In this document: one piece after another, positions 10,401 through 18,986 of the stretch
Numbering within the stretch: the first letter of the stretch is position 1
Layout of the letters: each line of letters opens with the position of its first letter
From: Nitrosomonas sp. JL21
Lineage (GTDB): Bacteria > Pseudomonadota > Gammaproteobacteria > Burkholderiales > Nitrosomonadaceae
DNA length: 64,000 nucleotides
Assembly (NCBI RefSeq): GCF_009833095.1
Contig: NZ_QRCB01000024.1
Location: 1 to 64,000, forward strand
Direction: 5' to 3'
Program-made: the position numbers and the translations under genes
Notes under the pieces: generated by a model
What the model saw: only the letters and a program-made list of their open reading frames with translations
Told to the model about the DNA's origin: nothing
The model's database searches: none

Positions 10401-10839
10401 TGAAGATTTTCATGCGCCGGGAGATACCGTCGATAAAATCGACTCCGCCGGATTGGTCAAAATCGCCGCCATTCTGAAGGAAACCGCCGAATATCTGGCA
10501 AATCGCATCGAACCGCTGACGGTTGCGTTGCCGGCGAATACCGCTCAACCGGCACCACCCGCAGCCAAACAAAAACGCACCGCCAGTCTGGGCACCGTTC
10601 CAGATTTTTCCTATCAGGGTAAAGGAGTTCGCGTGGACAATGTCATTGCTGATTCCCCGGCGCAACAGGCAGGATTACAGACGGGAGACATCTTGACGCG
10701 GCTAGCCGGCCAGCCGATCAGCGATCTTGCGTCGTATGCGAGCATTTTACGCACGCTGAAAGCCGGCGAAAAAGTGGAATTACAGTTTCAGAGAGACAAC
10801 GAAATAAAAACGGTTGATGTTACGTTGACTGAACGCTGA
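7453..10839 (+). CDS. Exported fusion peptidase: M1 domain, M28 domain and PDZ domain
   Basis: 1128 residues with a signal peptide (hydrophobic residues 7-25, then VLAGE). Residues about 30-500 form an M1 aminopeptidase-like part: zinc motif HEILH at 303-307 followed by NYWGN, and Glu325 in NWAEG, one residue closer than in classical M1 enzymes. Residues about 730-1020 are an M28 aminopeptidase domain: GAHYDHLG (His830, Asp832), GADDNASG (Asp854), TGEEAELLG (Glu888/889), DTVGRL, and His987 in HAPGDT. Residues about 1045-1128 are a PDZ domain ([14 protein letters not shown]). The region 500-700 is a linker without a recognised motif. Both metal sites look intact. It is probably a periplasmic or outer-surface peptide-degrading enzyme. 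The combination of two metallopeptidase folds in one chain is unusual. Confidence 0.88.
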   Translation: MPKSLKFFAACILVLNGLLFSLSVLAGEQTIHHRMEIILTPATSELQVTDHIRVPEHVRNQNGATTLEFSLHGDLTITDSQGVRILARENDRSSNAGPVPLKYYTLTLAPQQTEFTVHYRGKINHALKNPGEDYARSFSYTPGVISSEGVFLANSSHWYPQFADALVSFHMAIEVPPDWDVVSQGVLVNEHKTAENHIVIWEEQQPQDDIYLVAGRYHRYTQSAGAVNALVYLRSPDDALAQKYLDTTAQYIGMYNKLLGPYPYTKFALVENFWETGYGMPSFTLLGPKVIRFPFILHSSYPHEILHNYWGNGVFVDYAKGNWAEGLTAYLADHLVNEQRGKGEEYRRDVLQKYADFVSKEKDFPLIQFVSRHSASSEAIGYGKTMMFFHMLRQELGDETFVRALRQLYKQFKFKQATFDNVQTTFSTVAGKDFSRHFDQWVRRAGAPNLVLRQADLEPTPQGFKLKAQIEQTQPGEPYDLIVPVFVSLQDEESASRADVSITQKMQTVEMNFPARPVRIDIDPQFDLFRRLDDREIPSALSQGFGAEKPLLVLPAKADSSLLQAYRALAAQWQKTQSMVLEVIADDQLETLPADRTVWLMGWQNKFGPEFLKAAGRQNLAYRDHSLQLEQHQYAQAEHAVVLTARQPARSDKTLLWVASDNAKAIAELTHKLPHYRKYSYLVFKHGDELTNINKGQWPVSESPLTRIIDPDGNAAIPLPALNIKPRRALAELPPIFSESRMMADITHLASAAFKGRELGTPELDTAADYIAAQFQQIGLQPGGDGGSYIQAWQQDVGAPKGKIALRNVIGILPGINPQLSGQSLIIGAHYDHLGLGWPDVRSAHQGKIHFGADDNASGIAVMLELARQIVPKWQPERSIIFVAFTGEEAELLGSRHYLKVASTYPRDKIAAMLNLDTVGRLATHPVTVFGAGSARELVHVLRGAGFVTGIAVNAVQDDFGSSDQAAFIEAGIPAVQFFASAHEDFHAPGDTVDKIDSAGLVKIAAILKETAEYLANRIEPLTVALPANTAQPAPPAAKQKRTASLGTVPDFSYQGKGVRVDNVIADSPAQQAGLQTGDILTRLAGQPISDLASYASILRTLKAGEKVELQFQRDNEIKTVDVTLTER

Positions 10840-10855
10840 TGTTTGCATCCAGAGG

Positions 10856-10890
10856 CAGGGCAGCCGAAGAATCTCAACCATGCTGCCCTG
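10856..10890 (+). terminator. Inverted repeat after the peptidase gene
   Basis: A nine-base perfect stem (CAGGGCAGC at 10856-10864 and GCTGCCCTG at 10882-10890) with a 17-base loop lies 16 bases after the stop codon. No T-run follows, so it may be a transcript end processed by other means or an RNA-stabilising hairpin. Confidence 0.4.
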
Positions 10891-10998
10891 ATTGAATTCA
10901 TGCGTCCGGCCAGTATCGAAGACCACCGACCACAAGAACAGCAATGCCAAAGGCCGTGCTTGTTGAAATCAACCGCGGCTTGCGGCAAAAAGCACTAA

Positions 10999-11724
10999 CT
11001 ATGAAATTCTACGGCGACGCGACAGCGCAGCCATCAATCCAAGACCTGCAAGCAACATCATGTAAATCTCGGGTTCAGGTATGGCTTGCGCAACATGGAT
11101 ACTAATTGCCCCGCTATTATTCACCCATTCAGTGCCATCCATTGTGCCCAGGAAAAGACGGGTAGCAGCGTCAGGAATAAGAAATTGCTGGATGACATTC
11201 CCCGATGTCATGCCATCTCCAATGAAGAACACCTGCTGGATCTGAGGTGACAGCGTAGTAAAATTGAGTCCGAAGGTTTGAAAATCCAATCCTGCGGGCG
11301 CAGGCGACAAATTGGGAACGCTATCGGTTAAAAATACGCCAATTAATGAATTGATCGGTGCGCGGATATCGGATATGCCATTTTGGGCGCCTGCTTCATG
11401 ATCCCAAAATAGCGTGCCATTATATACGTTGCCGTCTATGGAACTGCAATTGGTATCTACGCATGCAGGGGTATTGCTCACGCCTCCGATAGCTCCTGAG
11501 AATGTAAGGATTCCACCGGTTGAAAGACTCAATCCTTTGACCTCTATGGGGGATTGATCAGGAGCTTGGTCAGGCGGCGCTGTCGATCCGTCCGGCATCC
11601 CCGCGAGGTAAGGGTTGGCATTACCAGGAACAGAAACAGACACTGCTTGCGCAAAGCCGCAAAAACTCATCAACAGGATAATGAACGAATGGTTTCTTAA
11701 AGAAGTGATTATTCTCATTTTCAT
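10999..11724 (-). CDS. PEP-CTERM-sorted exported protein, PA-IL lectin-like middle
   Basis: 241 residues; start supported by GGAG eight bases before the ATG. A signal peptide spans residues 8-27 (IILLMSFCGFAQA). The C-terminus is a textbook PEP-CTERM signal: IPEPE, a hydrophobic helix (MMLLAGLGLMAA), then SRRRR. Such proteins are exported, cut and anchored or released by an exosortase system tied to exopolysaccharide; no exosortase gene is in this window. The part around residues 165-210 (FFIGDGMTSG, LFLGTMDG, NNSG) resembles the PA-IL-like galactose-binding fold seen in some PEP-CTERM proteins, so carbohydrate binding is plausible but unproven. A sigma-54 site in front was looked for and not found. 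Confidence 0.85.
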   Translation of the reverse strand: MKMRIITSLRNHSFIILLMSFCGFAQAVSVSVPGNANPYLAGMPDGSTAPPDQAPDQSPIEVKGLSLSTGGILTFSGAIGGVSNTPACVDTNCSSIDGNVYNGTLFWDHEAGAQNGISDIRAPINSLIGVFLTDSVPNLSPAPAGLDFQTFGLNFTTLSPQIQQVFFIGDGMTSGNVIQQFLIPDAATRLFLGTMDGTEWVNNSGAISIHVAQAIPEPEIYMMLLAGLGLMAALSRRRRIS

Positions 11725-12104
11725 CTTTCTATCTCCAATTAAAGTTTATTGTTGGGTTCGTAAAGAATCTGCTAAGAAATGAGGATCAACTACCAAAAAT
11801 GCCCGCATCCCTCCAAGACAAGGATAGGCAATGGGTTTTTGGTTTTGCGTTATGGGACGTTTAACTGAATGGAGTAAAACCCACTTCAACCGGAGGCATG
11901 TATAAAGGCGGGTCTATATGTTTCGTTCTGAAACAACACTCGCCTTCACGTATAGAAGTATTTCCCCTGTAGAAGCGCTGCATGGCCTTACCTATTTCAT
12001 TTTTACAGCACTTCTCCACGCAATGCTAACAGGCGAAGATCAATCCTACAATAGCAGCGCGCAATAAATAACACCAAGTCTGAGTTGATTCACATCCCGA
12101 CCAA
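11725..12104. other. Intergenic region with no recognised gene
   Basis: 380 bases upstream of the PEP-CTERM gene. Apart from that gene's ribosome binding site, I see no convincing reading frame, RNA gene, long inverted repeat or sigma-54 type promoter on either strand. Confidence 0.6.
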
Positions 12105-12248
12105 TCAATCATAGCTGTGAAAAACGCGTCCACACGTATCTGTCGGCAATATGTGATCAAGATAGCTGGCATGTGCTTTTCCTGACATTTGCAGTCCGGC
12201 TCCCATCAATACCAAGAATAACAAATGAATGAATCTGATTTTGCGCAT
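12105..12248 (-). CDS. Small exported peptide candidate, 47 residues
   Basis: The ATG at 12248 has GGAG six bases upstream. The product begins with a clear signal peptide (MRKIRFIHLLFLVLMGAGLQ, then a KAHAS cleavage site), leaving a mature peptide of only about 20 residues (YLDHILPTDTCGRVFHSYD). A ribosome binding site plus a textbook signal peptide in so short a frame argues for a real gene. No family is recognised. It lies between the PEP-CTERM gene and a lipoprotein gene on the same strand. Confidence 0.4.
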   Translation of the reverse strand: MRKIRFIHLLFLVLMGAGLQMSGKAHASYLDHILPTDTCGRVFHSYD

Positions 12249-12513
12249 GATTGACTCCATTCGATCCGGAAATATTCGAAAACTTTGCTTGATTCGGACA
12301 TTCGTCGAATGACGGTTCGCGTTGCGTGTCAATCAATACGAAAATTGCCGATGTGTGCCGATGGTTCATTGAGTCTGAATGCACCAGCACTTGCCATTGT
12401 AAGCGTGGCGGCACGGCAGCCATGTAAGGAATTGAGTACTGTTTGGGCGGCTAACCAGGGATTTGAATCCACAACGCCACATCTAGAACTACTGCGCCTT
12501 AGGCGCAGCTACA

Positions 12514-13779
12514 TCAGTGCTGTCTGATTTTGATATTGATTTCGGGCGTGGGATACGGCGCAGTAGAAGACAATCGGTTGAATCCAAGCACAGTCACCCG
12601 ATGGGTTGCGTTGAAACTGGGAGCGCCATCCTGGTCACGCAATATCGAGGAGACTTTGTATTCCATGCTTTGCGAAACGGGGTCAAAACGAACATCATGA
12701 ACCCAGATTCCAGCCCGCTGTACGCGTTGTTGCCCGCATTCATAGGACAGATCCCAACCGGTCAGCAGCGGTACAGCATAATTGTAAGGTAATTCGTCGA
12801 TACGAAATGTCTGGGTACGCACCGCGCCATCAGAATTTTTGCGGCAATTTCCAGCATTGGCGGAACGGGGATTCAATACCAGAAAGTCGGGGCGCACTTT
12901 GATGCTGCTGCCGCGAATCACTGCCGCCCGCGTTTTGACCCCATGCGTCCGCGTGCCGTTGTCCTTGAATATGGTTTGTGTAGCCCAATGCGGGCTGCCA
13001 TCCTGGCTCGGCGATACGCCGGTCTGGGAAAGACTGTAAGCCATCTGCAACAGAGGATAATCGACCCGATCGCCCCACTTGCACGGCGATAAACGGAATT
13101 CGCACTCGAAGGCATCGTCGTAACGGAACTCGAAGCCGCGCGGAATGATCGCAATCGCATCATGGCGCTTGAGCGTGCCTTTATTGCCGGTATTCTCCAG
13201 CGTCGTCACCGCGCCCTGATTCTTTTTCTGCTGCACGGCAGCTTCAATCCCGTTGTAATCACTTTCCATCGCCGCATCGAACCATATCGACGAATACCCG
13301 AATGCAGTATAAAAGACGCAAAATTCAAACGGTTCTTTGCCATTCTGGTCGTCCAACTTTCCTTGTATTTCGAACATCAGCATCGCTGATCCGGCATTTT
13401 TTACCAGTTTGCTGTGCGTGATATCGGCCCGCATTGAGTTGACTTCGCGTTCCTGGTGCAGGTAGCGCAAATCCCATCCATTCAGTACGATGGAGCCATT
13501 ATCCACATAATGCGGCATTTCAATCCAGGCAACGACGGTAGCCGCTTCGGCCCCGCTGTCGCGCTGCACACATTTGGTTCCTTCCATCAGAATGAATCTG
13601 CCGTTGTCTTCAAATGACGTTCTGGCGGTGGTTTTCAACGAGAGCTGTTCAAATGGCGTGGCAGCTTTTGCCCGATCCGATGCATCCGGTGATTTCTTCT
13701 GCTGGGCCTTGGATGCGCAAGCCGAAAGCACCGCCAAGATGCCGAGTAACACTAGCCACCAGAGCGCGCGTCGAATCAT
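12514..13779 (-). CDS. Lipoprotein of unknown function
   Basis: 421 residues from the ATG at 13779, which has GGAG seven bases upstream; a longer start 18 codons earlier lacks this. The N-terminus is a lipoprotein signal (MIRRALWWLVLLGILAVLSAC) with Cys at residue 21, followed by KAQQKK, so lipid anchoring in the envelope is expected. The mature part has several Cys residues (for example CVQRDSG, CEFRLSPCKWG, YECGQQRV) that could form disulfides, and reads as mostly beta structure. No family is recognised. It is followed on the same strand by the small exported peptide and preceded by spoT. Confidence 0.75.
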   Translation of the reverse strand: MIRRALWWLVLLGILAVLSACASKAQQKKSPDASDRAKAATPFEQLSLKTTARTSFEDNGRFILMEGTKCVQRDSGAEAATVVAWIEMPHYVDNGSIVLNGWDLRYLHQEREVNSMRADITHSKLVKNAGSAMLMFEIQGKLDDQNGKEPFEFCVFYTAFGYSSIWFDAAMESDYNGIEAAVQQKKNQGAVTTLENTGNKGTLKRHDAIAIIPRGFEFRYDDAFECEFRLSPCKWGDRVDYPLLQMAYSLSQTGVSPSQDGSPHWATQTIFKDNGTRTHGVKTRAAVIRGSSIKVRPDFLVLNPRSANAGNCRKNSDGAVRTQTFRIDELPYNYAVPLLTGWDLSYECGQQRVQRAGIWVHDVRFDPVSQSMEYKVSSILRDQDGAPSFNATHRVTVLGFNRLSSTAPYPTPEINIKIRQH

Positions 13780-13865
13780 ACATGTTCTCCATTGAAAATC
13801 TGATGCGAAAAAAGCAGTGTTGCACATTCCCATCCGTAACGATCATATCATGCAGTCACGTTCGG

Positions 13866-15971
13866 CTAACCTTTGACCCGACTGATTTTGGCAATTTCCT
13901 TAATGTGCCTCAAGCTACGTAGAATTTGGGCCAGATGCTGACGGTTATTGACTTGCAGGATGAAACGCATTTGCGTGTAATCCCCATCGCCTTCCATCGC
14001 GATATCGTCGATATTGGACTCGGCTCTGGCTATTTCTGCTGCAATACGGGCCAATACACCTTGCTTGTTGATCGCAGTAACCTTGATGCATGCTTCGAAA
14101 GTTCTGCTGATGTCTTTACCCCAGGCAACGTCGAGATAATTCTCGGCGTTCTTGTGATTGCTGGAAATGACCGAGCAATCATGGGCATGAATCACTAGAC
14201 CATAATCTTTCTTGATCAATCCTACAATGGCGTCGCCGGGAATCGGACGACAGCATTTTGCAAATTGCACGGTCAATCCTTCGGTGCCTAATATCGTAAT
14301 GGGACCTGCTGCCTGTTCGTTGGAAACGGATTCCAGTGGCGCTGTCAGGCGCTTAGCCACCACGGCGGGAAGCTGCTTGCCAAGCGCCATCTCGGCCATT
14401 AATTCGTCTTTCGATTTGACGCCGCTGTCACGCACCAGTTTATCCCATTGCGCTTCGGTAACCAGATCCGGATTGATATTAAAAAATAGCAGCGCCTGAT
14501 TTAACATGCGCTCGCCCAATTTCACCGATTCATCATATTGAATATTCTTCAGGAAATAACGGATATGCGAGCGCGCCCGGCCGGTTGCGACGTAGCTCAG
14601 CCAAGCCGGATTCGGATTGGCATATGGTGCTGTGACGATTTCAACGCGATCGCCACTTTTCAGTTGCGTGCGCAAGGGCGCATTCTCACCATTGATTTTC
14701 ACGGCAACACAGCAATTACCAACATCGGAATGCACGGCATAGGCAAAATCAACGGCGGTAGAACCTCTAGGAAGCGTGAGAATTTTTCCTTGCGGCGTGA
14801 ATACATACACGTCGCCGGGGAAAAGATCGATTTTCAGATGTTCCAGAAACTCCAGTGAATCGGTTGAACCACTGAGTGTTTCCAGTAAGCTTTGCAACCA
14901 TTGGCTGGTCTTCAAATGCAGGTCATTGAAATCGCCATCGGTGGCTTTATAGAGCCAGTGCGAAGCTACGCCATTTTCCGCAATCCGATGCATCTCGGCG
15001 GTGCGAATCTGGATCTCGATCGGAAGACCAAACGGCCCCAGCAGAGTGCTATGCAAGGATTGATAGCCATTGCTTTTGGGAATCGCAATATAGTCCTTGA
15101 ACTTGCCGGGAATCGGTTTGTAGAGACTGTGCAACATGCCCAAGGCCACATAACACGCCGGAATATCCTTGACGATGACGCGAAATCCATAAATATCCAA
15201 CACCTCGGAAAACGACAGATGCTTGTCCACCATTTTGGAATAAATGCTGTATAGGTGTTTTTCACGGCCGGAAACTTCAGCTTCGACGCCTGATTCTTTC
15301 AGTTTATGGTTGATTGCTTCAAGGATCTTTCCGACCACTTCGCGACGGTTTCCACGCGCGGCTCTGGTCGCTTTAACCAGTACCTTGTAGCGAGTCGGAT
15401 AGGAATAGCGAAAACCTAATTCCTGTAATTCCTGATAGATATTGTTCAAGCCCAGGCGATGCGCAATCGGCGCATAGATCTCCAGCGTCTCGCGGGCGAT
15501 ACTGCGTTGCTTGGCTGGATGCATCGCCTCGAGGGTGCGCATGTTGTGCAATCGATCGGCCAGCTTGATCAGAATGACGCGCACGTCCCGCGCCATGGCC
15601 AGCAACATTTTGCGGAAATTCTCGGCTTGCGCTTCTTCCTGGGTCTGAAACTCGATTTTGGTGAGTTTCGAAACGCCGTCAACCAGTTCCGCAACGGATT
15701 CGCCAAACCGTTCGCTGATCTCGGCCTTGGAAATGTCCGTATCTTCTACGACATCATGCAGCAACGCAGCCGTCAATGTCGGCACATCCAGATGCAATTT
15801 GCTCAAAATTCCGGCTACTGCCAGAGGGTGCGAAATATAAGGCTCGCCCGATTTGCGGAATTGCCCCGAATGTGCGCCCTGGCCGAATAGATAGGCATTC
15901 TTGAGCTGAGTAACGTCCTCCGGCTTCAGATAATGGGATGTTTCAGAAAATAGAAGTTCTGCTTCAGGCAT
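13866..15971 (-). CDS. spoT: Bifunctional (p)ppGpp synthetase/hydrolase SpoT
   Basis: 701 residues, normal length for the long RelA/SpoT family. HD hydrolase domain near residues 45-145 (LLHDVVEDTDIS and KLADRLHNMRT, both intact), synthetase domain about 235-350 (YGFRVIV, SNGYQSLHSTLLGP), TGS about 385-445 (YVFTPQGKILTLPRGSTAVD), and an ACT domain at the end. The motif separating bifunctional from synthetase-only enzymes, usually RxKD, reads KFKD here, closer to bifunctional SpoT than to RelA. The cytosolic enzyme makes and breaks the stringent-response alarmone. It lies downstream of gmk and rpoZ as in other proteobacteria, but a 416-base gap separates it from rpoZ. Confidence 0.96.
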   Translation of the reverse strand: MPEAELLFSETSHYLKPEDVTQLKNAYLFGQGAHSGQFRKSGEPYISHPLAVAGILSKLHLDVPTLTAALLHDVVEDTDISKAEISERFGESVAELVDGVSKLTKIEFQTQEEAQAENFRKMLLAMARDVRVILIKLADRLHNMRTLEAMHPAKQRSIARETLEIYAPIAHRLGLNNIYQELQELGFRYSYPTRYKVLVKATRAARGNRREVVGKILEAINHKLKESGVEAEVSGREKHLYSIYSKMVDKHLSFSEVLDIYGFRVIVKDIPACYVALGMLHSLYKPIPGKFKDYIAIPKSNGYQSLHSTLLGPFGLPIEIQIRTAEMHRIAENGVASHWLYKATDGDFNDLHLKTSQWLQSLLETLSGSTDSLEFLEHLKIDLFPGDVYVFTPQGKILTLPRGSTAVDFAYAVHSDVGNCCVAVKINGENAPLRTQLKSGDRVEIVTAPYANPNPAWLSYVATGRARSHIRYFLKNIQYDESVKLGERMLNQALLFFNINPDLVTEAQWDKLVRDSGVKSKDELMAEMALGKQLPAVVAKRLTAPLESVSNEQAAGPITILGTEGLTVQFAKCCRPIPGDAIVGLIKKDYGLVIHAHDCSVISSNHKNAENYLDVAWGKDISRTFEACIKVTAINKQGVLARIAAEIARAESNIDDIAMEGDGDYTQMRFILQVNNRQHLAQILRSLRHIKEIAKISRVKG

Positions 15972-16387
15972 GGATGAATGGTGATTTTTTTAAAACACGT
16001 TATATTCGATGGACAGCAGAGATTGTAAATGATGCGCCGACATTCACAATCTCTGCCATTCTCTACAAAATAGAACGATTATATGCTGGGACTCAGTTGG
16101 AATGAAAGCTGCCCATGCCAGAAGGCCTATGAAAGAAAACTCGGACTGTGAAACTTTCCAGCAGCGGTCGTGCGATGTACTGCACAGTATCACCCCATCT
16201 TCTGGCAAATTAATCAGTAAAAAGGCAAAGGAATTTTTGAAAAAACAGAGACGTTAATCCGGCAAAACGAGAAGGTGAAACAGCACGATCTATGAACGAT
16301 CAAGGAGCGTTGTGAAGTAACTTCAACGCCGCAAGATCAATCAAATCATTTTCCCAGAGCTTCCTCGGCATGAAAGCGTGCCTGGGT
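15972..16387. other. Gap between rpoZ and spoT containing a long inverted repeat
   Basis: 416 bases where rpoZ and spoT are usually close together. It contains an 11-base perfect inverted repeat (GCAGAGATTGT at 16016-16026 and ACAATCTCTGC at 16046-16056, 19-base loop) in the untranslated leader of spoT. A 51-codon plus-strand frame (16102-16257) has a basic C-terminus but no good ribosome binding site, so I do not call it a gene. Nothing else is recognised. Confidence 0.6.
16016..16056 (-). promoter_or_regulatory. Inverted repeat in the spoT leader
   Basis: An 11-base perfect stem with a 19-base loop lies about 45 bases before the spoT start codon. As RNA it would form a stable hairpin; it could attenuate or protect the transcript, or be an operator. 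There is no T-run after it on the minus strand, which argues against a simple terminator. Confidence 0.45.
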
Positions 16388-16594
16388 TTACAGACTTCTT
16401 GGATTGAGAATATCCATCCCTACTTTACCTTGCGCCACTTCGCGCAGCGCAATGACGGTCGGTTTGTCACGCGCGGCTTCTACGAGCGGAGCCGAGCCGA
16501 TGGCTAATTGTCTCGCCCGTGCTGTTGCTGCGAGCGTCATATCGAATCGGTTGGGAATTCTTTTTAAACAATCTTCGACGGTGATTCTTGCCAT
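16388..16594 (-). CDS. rpoZ: RNA polymerase omega subunit
   Basis: 68 residues, typical omega length. It begins [19 protein letters not shown] and has the conserved RARQLAIG and [15 protein letters not shown] segments. GAGG seven bases before the ATG supports the start. Omega binds the beta-prime subunit, helps assemble RNA polymerase and, with DksA, contributes to ppGpp binding. Its placement between gmk and spoT is the standard proteobacterial arrangement. Confidence 0.97.
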   Translation of the reverse strand: MARITVEDCLKRIPNRFDMTLAATARARQLAIGSAPLVEAARDKPTVIALREVAQGKVGMDILNPRSL

Positions 16595-16745
16595 GGTAGT
16601 TACCTCAAAAGTTAAAAATTGTAAATGTGGAGTTCATGAATCCGGGATTATAAGCGAATGTCATGTTCTGGAAAATCGGGAAAAGGCACTGCAAAAGCTG
16701 CAACTCCAACGCAATCCGACCGGGTGCACAGTATTTCAGCGCTTG

Positions 16746-17363
16746 TTAGGATAGCTGATCCATCAACGACCGGTGTTTCAGTAGCTGCCGATCCCTTCTC
16801 AAGCGTTCAGCTCTGATGATGCACAGTAAATCGCCGAGCGCTTTATCGAGATCATTATTAACAATGACATAGTCAAATTCATGGATATGACTCACCTCTT
16901 CACGCGCAGCCGCGAGTCTTTTCTGAATGACATCCGGATTATCCTGACCACGGGTTTTTAACCGCATCTCAAGCGCATCAATCGATGGCGGAAGTACGAA
17001 AATTGCCACAGCGCATGGAAAAATCCGCTGAACCTGGTGGGCTCCCTGACAATCGATCTCAAGCAGAATATCCTGTCCTGCCGCTACCGCTTCGTTGATC
17101 CATTTTTGCGAAGTGCCATACAAGTTGCCGTATACCTCGGCACTTTCGAGAAATTCTCCATTACCGAGCATGGTCTGGAAGATGTCCATACTCACGAAAT
17201 GATAGTCCCGGCCATTCACTTCTTCCGAGCGCGGCAACCGTGTGGTATGCGAAATCGATAAGCTGAGGCTGAGACCCGATTGCAGCAGCGCTCTCACCAA
17301 ACTGGTTTTACCGGCGCCAGAAGGCGCACTGATGATAAATAATGACCCGGTAGTTTCTGTCAT
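16746..17363 (-). CDS. gmk: Guanylate kinase
   Basis: 205 residues, normal length. It has the P-loop SAPSGAGKTSLV (residues 12-23), the GMP-binding segment SHTTRLPRSEEVNGRDYHFV, and ILLEIDCQGAHQV. It phosphorylates GMP to GDP in the cytosol, feeding GTP and ppGpp synthesis, which suits the gmk-rpoZ-spoT grouping. The ribosome binding site is modest (CCGGAA). About 150 bases separate it from rpoZ. Confidence 0.97.
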   Translation of the reverse strand: MTETTGSLFIISAPSGAGKTSLVRALLQSGLSLSLSISHTTRLPRSEEVNGRDYHFVSMDIFQTMLGNGEFLESAEVYGNLYGTSQKWINEAVAAGQDILLEIDCQGAHQVQRIFPCAVAIFVLPPSIDALEMRLKTRGQDNPDVIQKRLAAAREEVSHIHEFDYVIVNNDLDKALGDLLCIIRAERLRRDRQLLKHRSLMDQLS

Positions 17364-17443
17364 GTCATTTTCCGGTAGCGGTCTTGAGTGAAAATAATTC
17401 GAAATTCAGAGCGTATGCGTCGAAACTCCTCGCATGAACCGGC

Positions 17444-18082
17444 TTATTTTTCACTGCGCACTTTGGTAATCAGCGCATCCAATGTTCTGATCGTATCCTG
17501 CGGTGTGCCGCCCATTCTTCCGCTGGTCAGATATTTGCCGTTCACAACCAATGCTGGGACGCCGCTCAGTTGATATTGCCGCGTCAGTTGAGTCGACCTT
17601 GATACCTGATTCTGAACGGAGAATGAATTATACGTGGCCTCGAATTTCTTTTTATCGATGCCTTGTTTTTCAATCCAATCGAACAATACGGTTTCGTTAT
17701 TCAAATCAATTTTGTCCCGATGAATGGCATCATAGACCTTATCGTGCAGATCGTTCGTGATTCCCATCGCTTCGATCGCATAAAATATTTTGGCAGCAGT
17801 AACCCAGTTAGGCCGCAATATTGCCGGAACGTAGCGGAAGCTGACATCGCTGGGCACATTGGCCAGCCAGGATTTCAAGTGAGGATGGAGGCTATAGCAA
17901 TGGGGGCAACCGTACCAGAAAAATTCCAGCACTTCGATTTTGCCGCTATCCTGCGTCGGTTGGGGATTCTTCAGAATGGTGTAGTCTTTACCGTCGACAA
18001 CCTCGGCATGCACTCCCGACATTGCGATCCAACTCAAACATACTATCAAAAAGAAAACTGCTAGAGACTTGCGTTGACTCAT
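17444..18082 (-). CDS. dsbA: Periplasmic thiol:disulfide oxidoreductase DsbA
   Basis: 212 residues from the ATG at 18082, which has AGGAG five bases upstream; a longer frame upstream lacks one. A signal peptide (hydrophobic residues 6-24, VHAE) is followed by a thioredoxin fold with active site CPHC in FFWYGCPHCYSLHPHL, the classic DsbA dipeptide, and the cis-Pro loop SGVPALVVNGKY. It introduces disulfides into exported proteins; several cysteine-bearing exported proteins are encoded in this window. The order argS, SPOR-domain gene, dsbA on one strand with short spacing suggests an operon. Confidence 0.95.
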   Translation of the reverse strand: MSQRKSLAVFFLIVCLSWIAMSGVHAEVVDGKDYTILKNPQPTQDSGKIEVLEFFWYGCPHCYSLHPHLKSWLANVPSDVSFRYVPAILRPNWVTAAKIFYAIEAMGITNDLHDKVYDAIHRDKIDLNNETVLFDWIEKQGIDKKKFEATYNSFSVQNQVSRSTQLTRQYQLSGVPALVVNGKYLTSGRMGGTPQDTIRTLDALITKVRSEK

Positions 18083-18173
18083 TTTAGCTCCTTTAAAAAT
18101 CATCTGATGGATTATTGGATTTCTTGATAAATCAAAATTCTGCACATCTTGAGTCTAACAAACCCCTGACTCG

Positions 18174-18962
18174 CTAGGGCGTTCTGACGAACTGAGCAGC
18201 AATACCATTTTCTCGCAGCGAAGCGCTTGCTTCGTCGAGTTCCTCCTTTTTATTGAATGGACCAATCCGCACCCGGTACCACACGCCTTTATCCGCCAAA
18301 TTGATCGGCTGTATCGAGGCATACATCCCCAGCAGCGCCAGTCGCGCTTTGAGGTTTTCCGCATCATCATTGTTCTTGAAGGAGCCAGCCTGCAGAAAAT
18401 ATTTTTCAGCAGGTTTCGTATGCTTGGTCTGCGGCGGTAACGAAGTTTGGGCCGTGTCGGGCGCCATACTGCGCGGTTGGATTGAAGCAAATTGCTGTTT
18501 CTGATCGACGGCATTGACTGTTGGTTGATTTACGACAGCAGGTGGCGAGGTATCTACCGGTTTATGGCTAATTTCCGGAACCTTGGCAGTGGCGGAGGAT
18601 GGCACAGTGGGACGTTGTTCGGGCCGCTTGTTACTAGGATCGATTTCTGGTTCATCGATACCTGGGAGGATTTTATAAAAATCGAACCGTGGTTTTTCTT
18701 CAACGACGCTGACGAGTTCTTCCTGGGCAGGCTTTACTGGTGTTTTGGACTGTTCGGCGACCGGACGGATTTCGTTCTTATCGGTGGGTTGAGTGGCTTT
18801 GTCAGTAGTCAAGAAAGGACTGGGTGCATAGCTGATATATAACCAAATCCCGATGGCGCTCATCAAACCCAGCGCATAGCCGACAAATCCACCGAAGAAT
18901 GCTGAACCGCCTTTTCCATTCGCTGATTTCGAAGAATTTGGAGATTTATAATCGCGACTCAT
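18174..18962 (-). CDS. SPOR-domain membrane protein, FtsN-like
   Basis: 262 residues. A short cytosolic N-terminus (SRDYKSPNSSKSANGKGG) precedes one membrane helix (residues about 21-45, FFGGFVGYALGLMSAIGIWL), then a long Pro/Lys/Glu-rich linker, and a C-terminal SPOR domain from about residue 185 (EKYFLQAGSFKNNDDAENLK ... VWYRVRIGPF). SPOR domains bind denuded glycan strands at division septa, so a division role like FtsN is likely. AAGG before the ATG supports the start. It lies 24 bases after argS and 91 bases before dsbA, a common neighbourhood in betaproteobacteria. Confidence 0.9.
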   Translation of the reverse strand: MSRDYKSPNSSKSANGKGGSAFFGGFVGYALGLMSAIGIWLYISYAPSPFLTTDKATQPTDKNEIRPVAEQSKTPVKPAQEELVSVVEEKPRFDFYKILPGIDEPEIDPSNKRPEQRPTVPSSATAKVPEISHKPVDTSPPAVVNQPTVNAVDQKQQFASIQPRSMAPDTAQTSLPPQTKHTKPAEKYFLQAGSFKNNDDAENLKARLALLGMYASIQPINLADKGVWYRVRIGPFNKKEELDEASASLRENGIAAQFVRTP

Positions 18963-18986
18963 GAATGTCCTTATGCACTAATTGGG

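Noticed and set aside
12447-12530. tRNA-like sequence on the minus strand (TTCAAAT loop, CTGCGCCTAAGGCGCAG hairpin)
   Set aside because: The presumed T-stem and acceptor stem do not pair and no D-arm is found; at best a decayed tRNA piece.
16102-16257. A 51-codon plus-strand frame with a Lys/Arg-rich end
   Set aside because: No convincing ribosome binding site, no likeness to any family, and it lies in the leader of spoT on the other strand.
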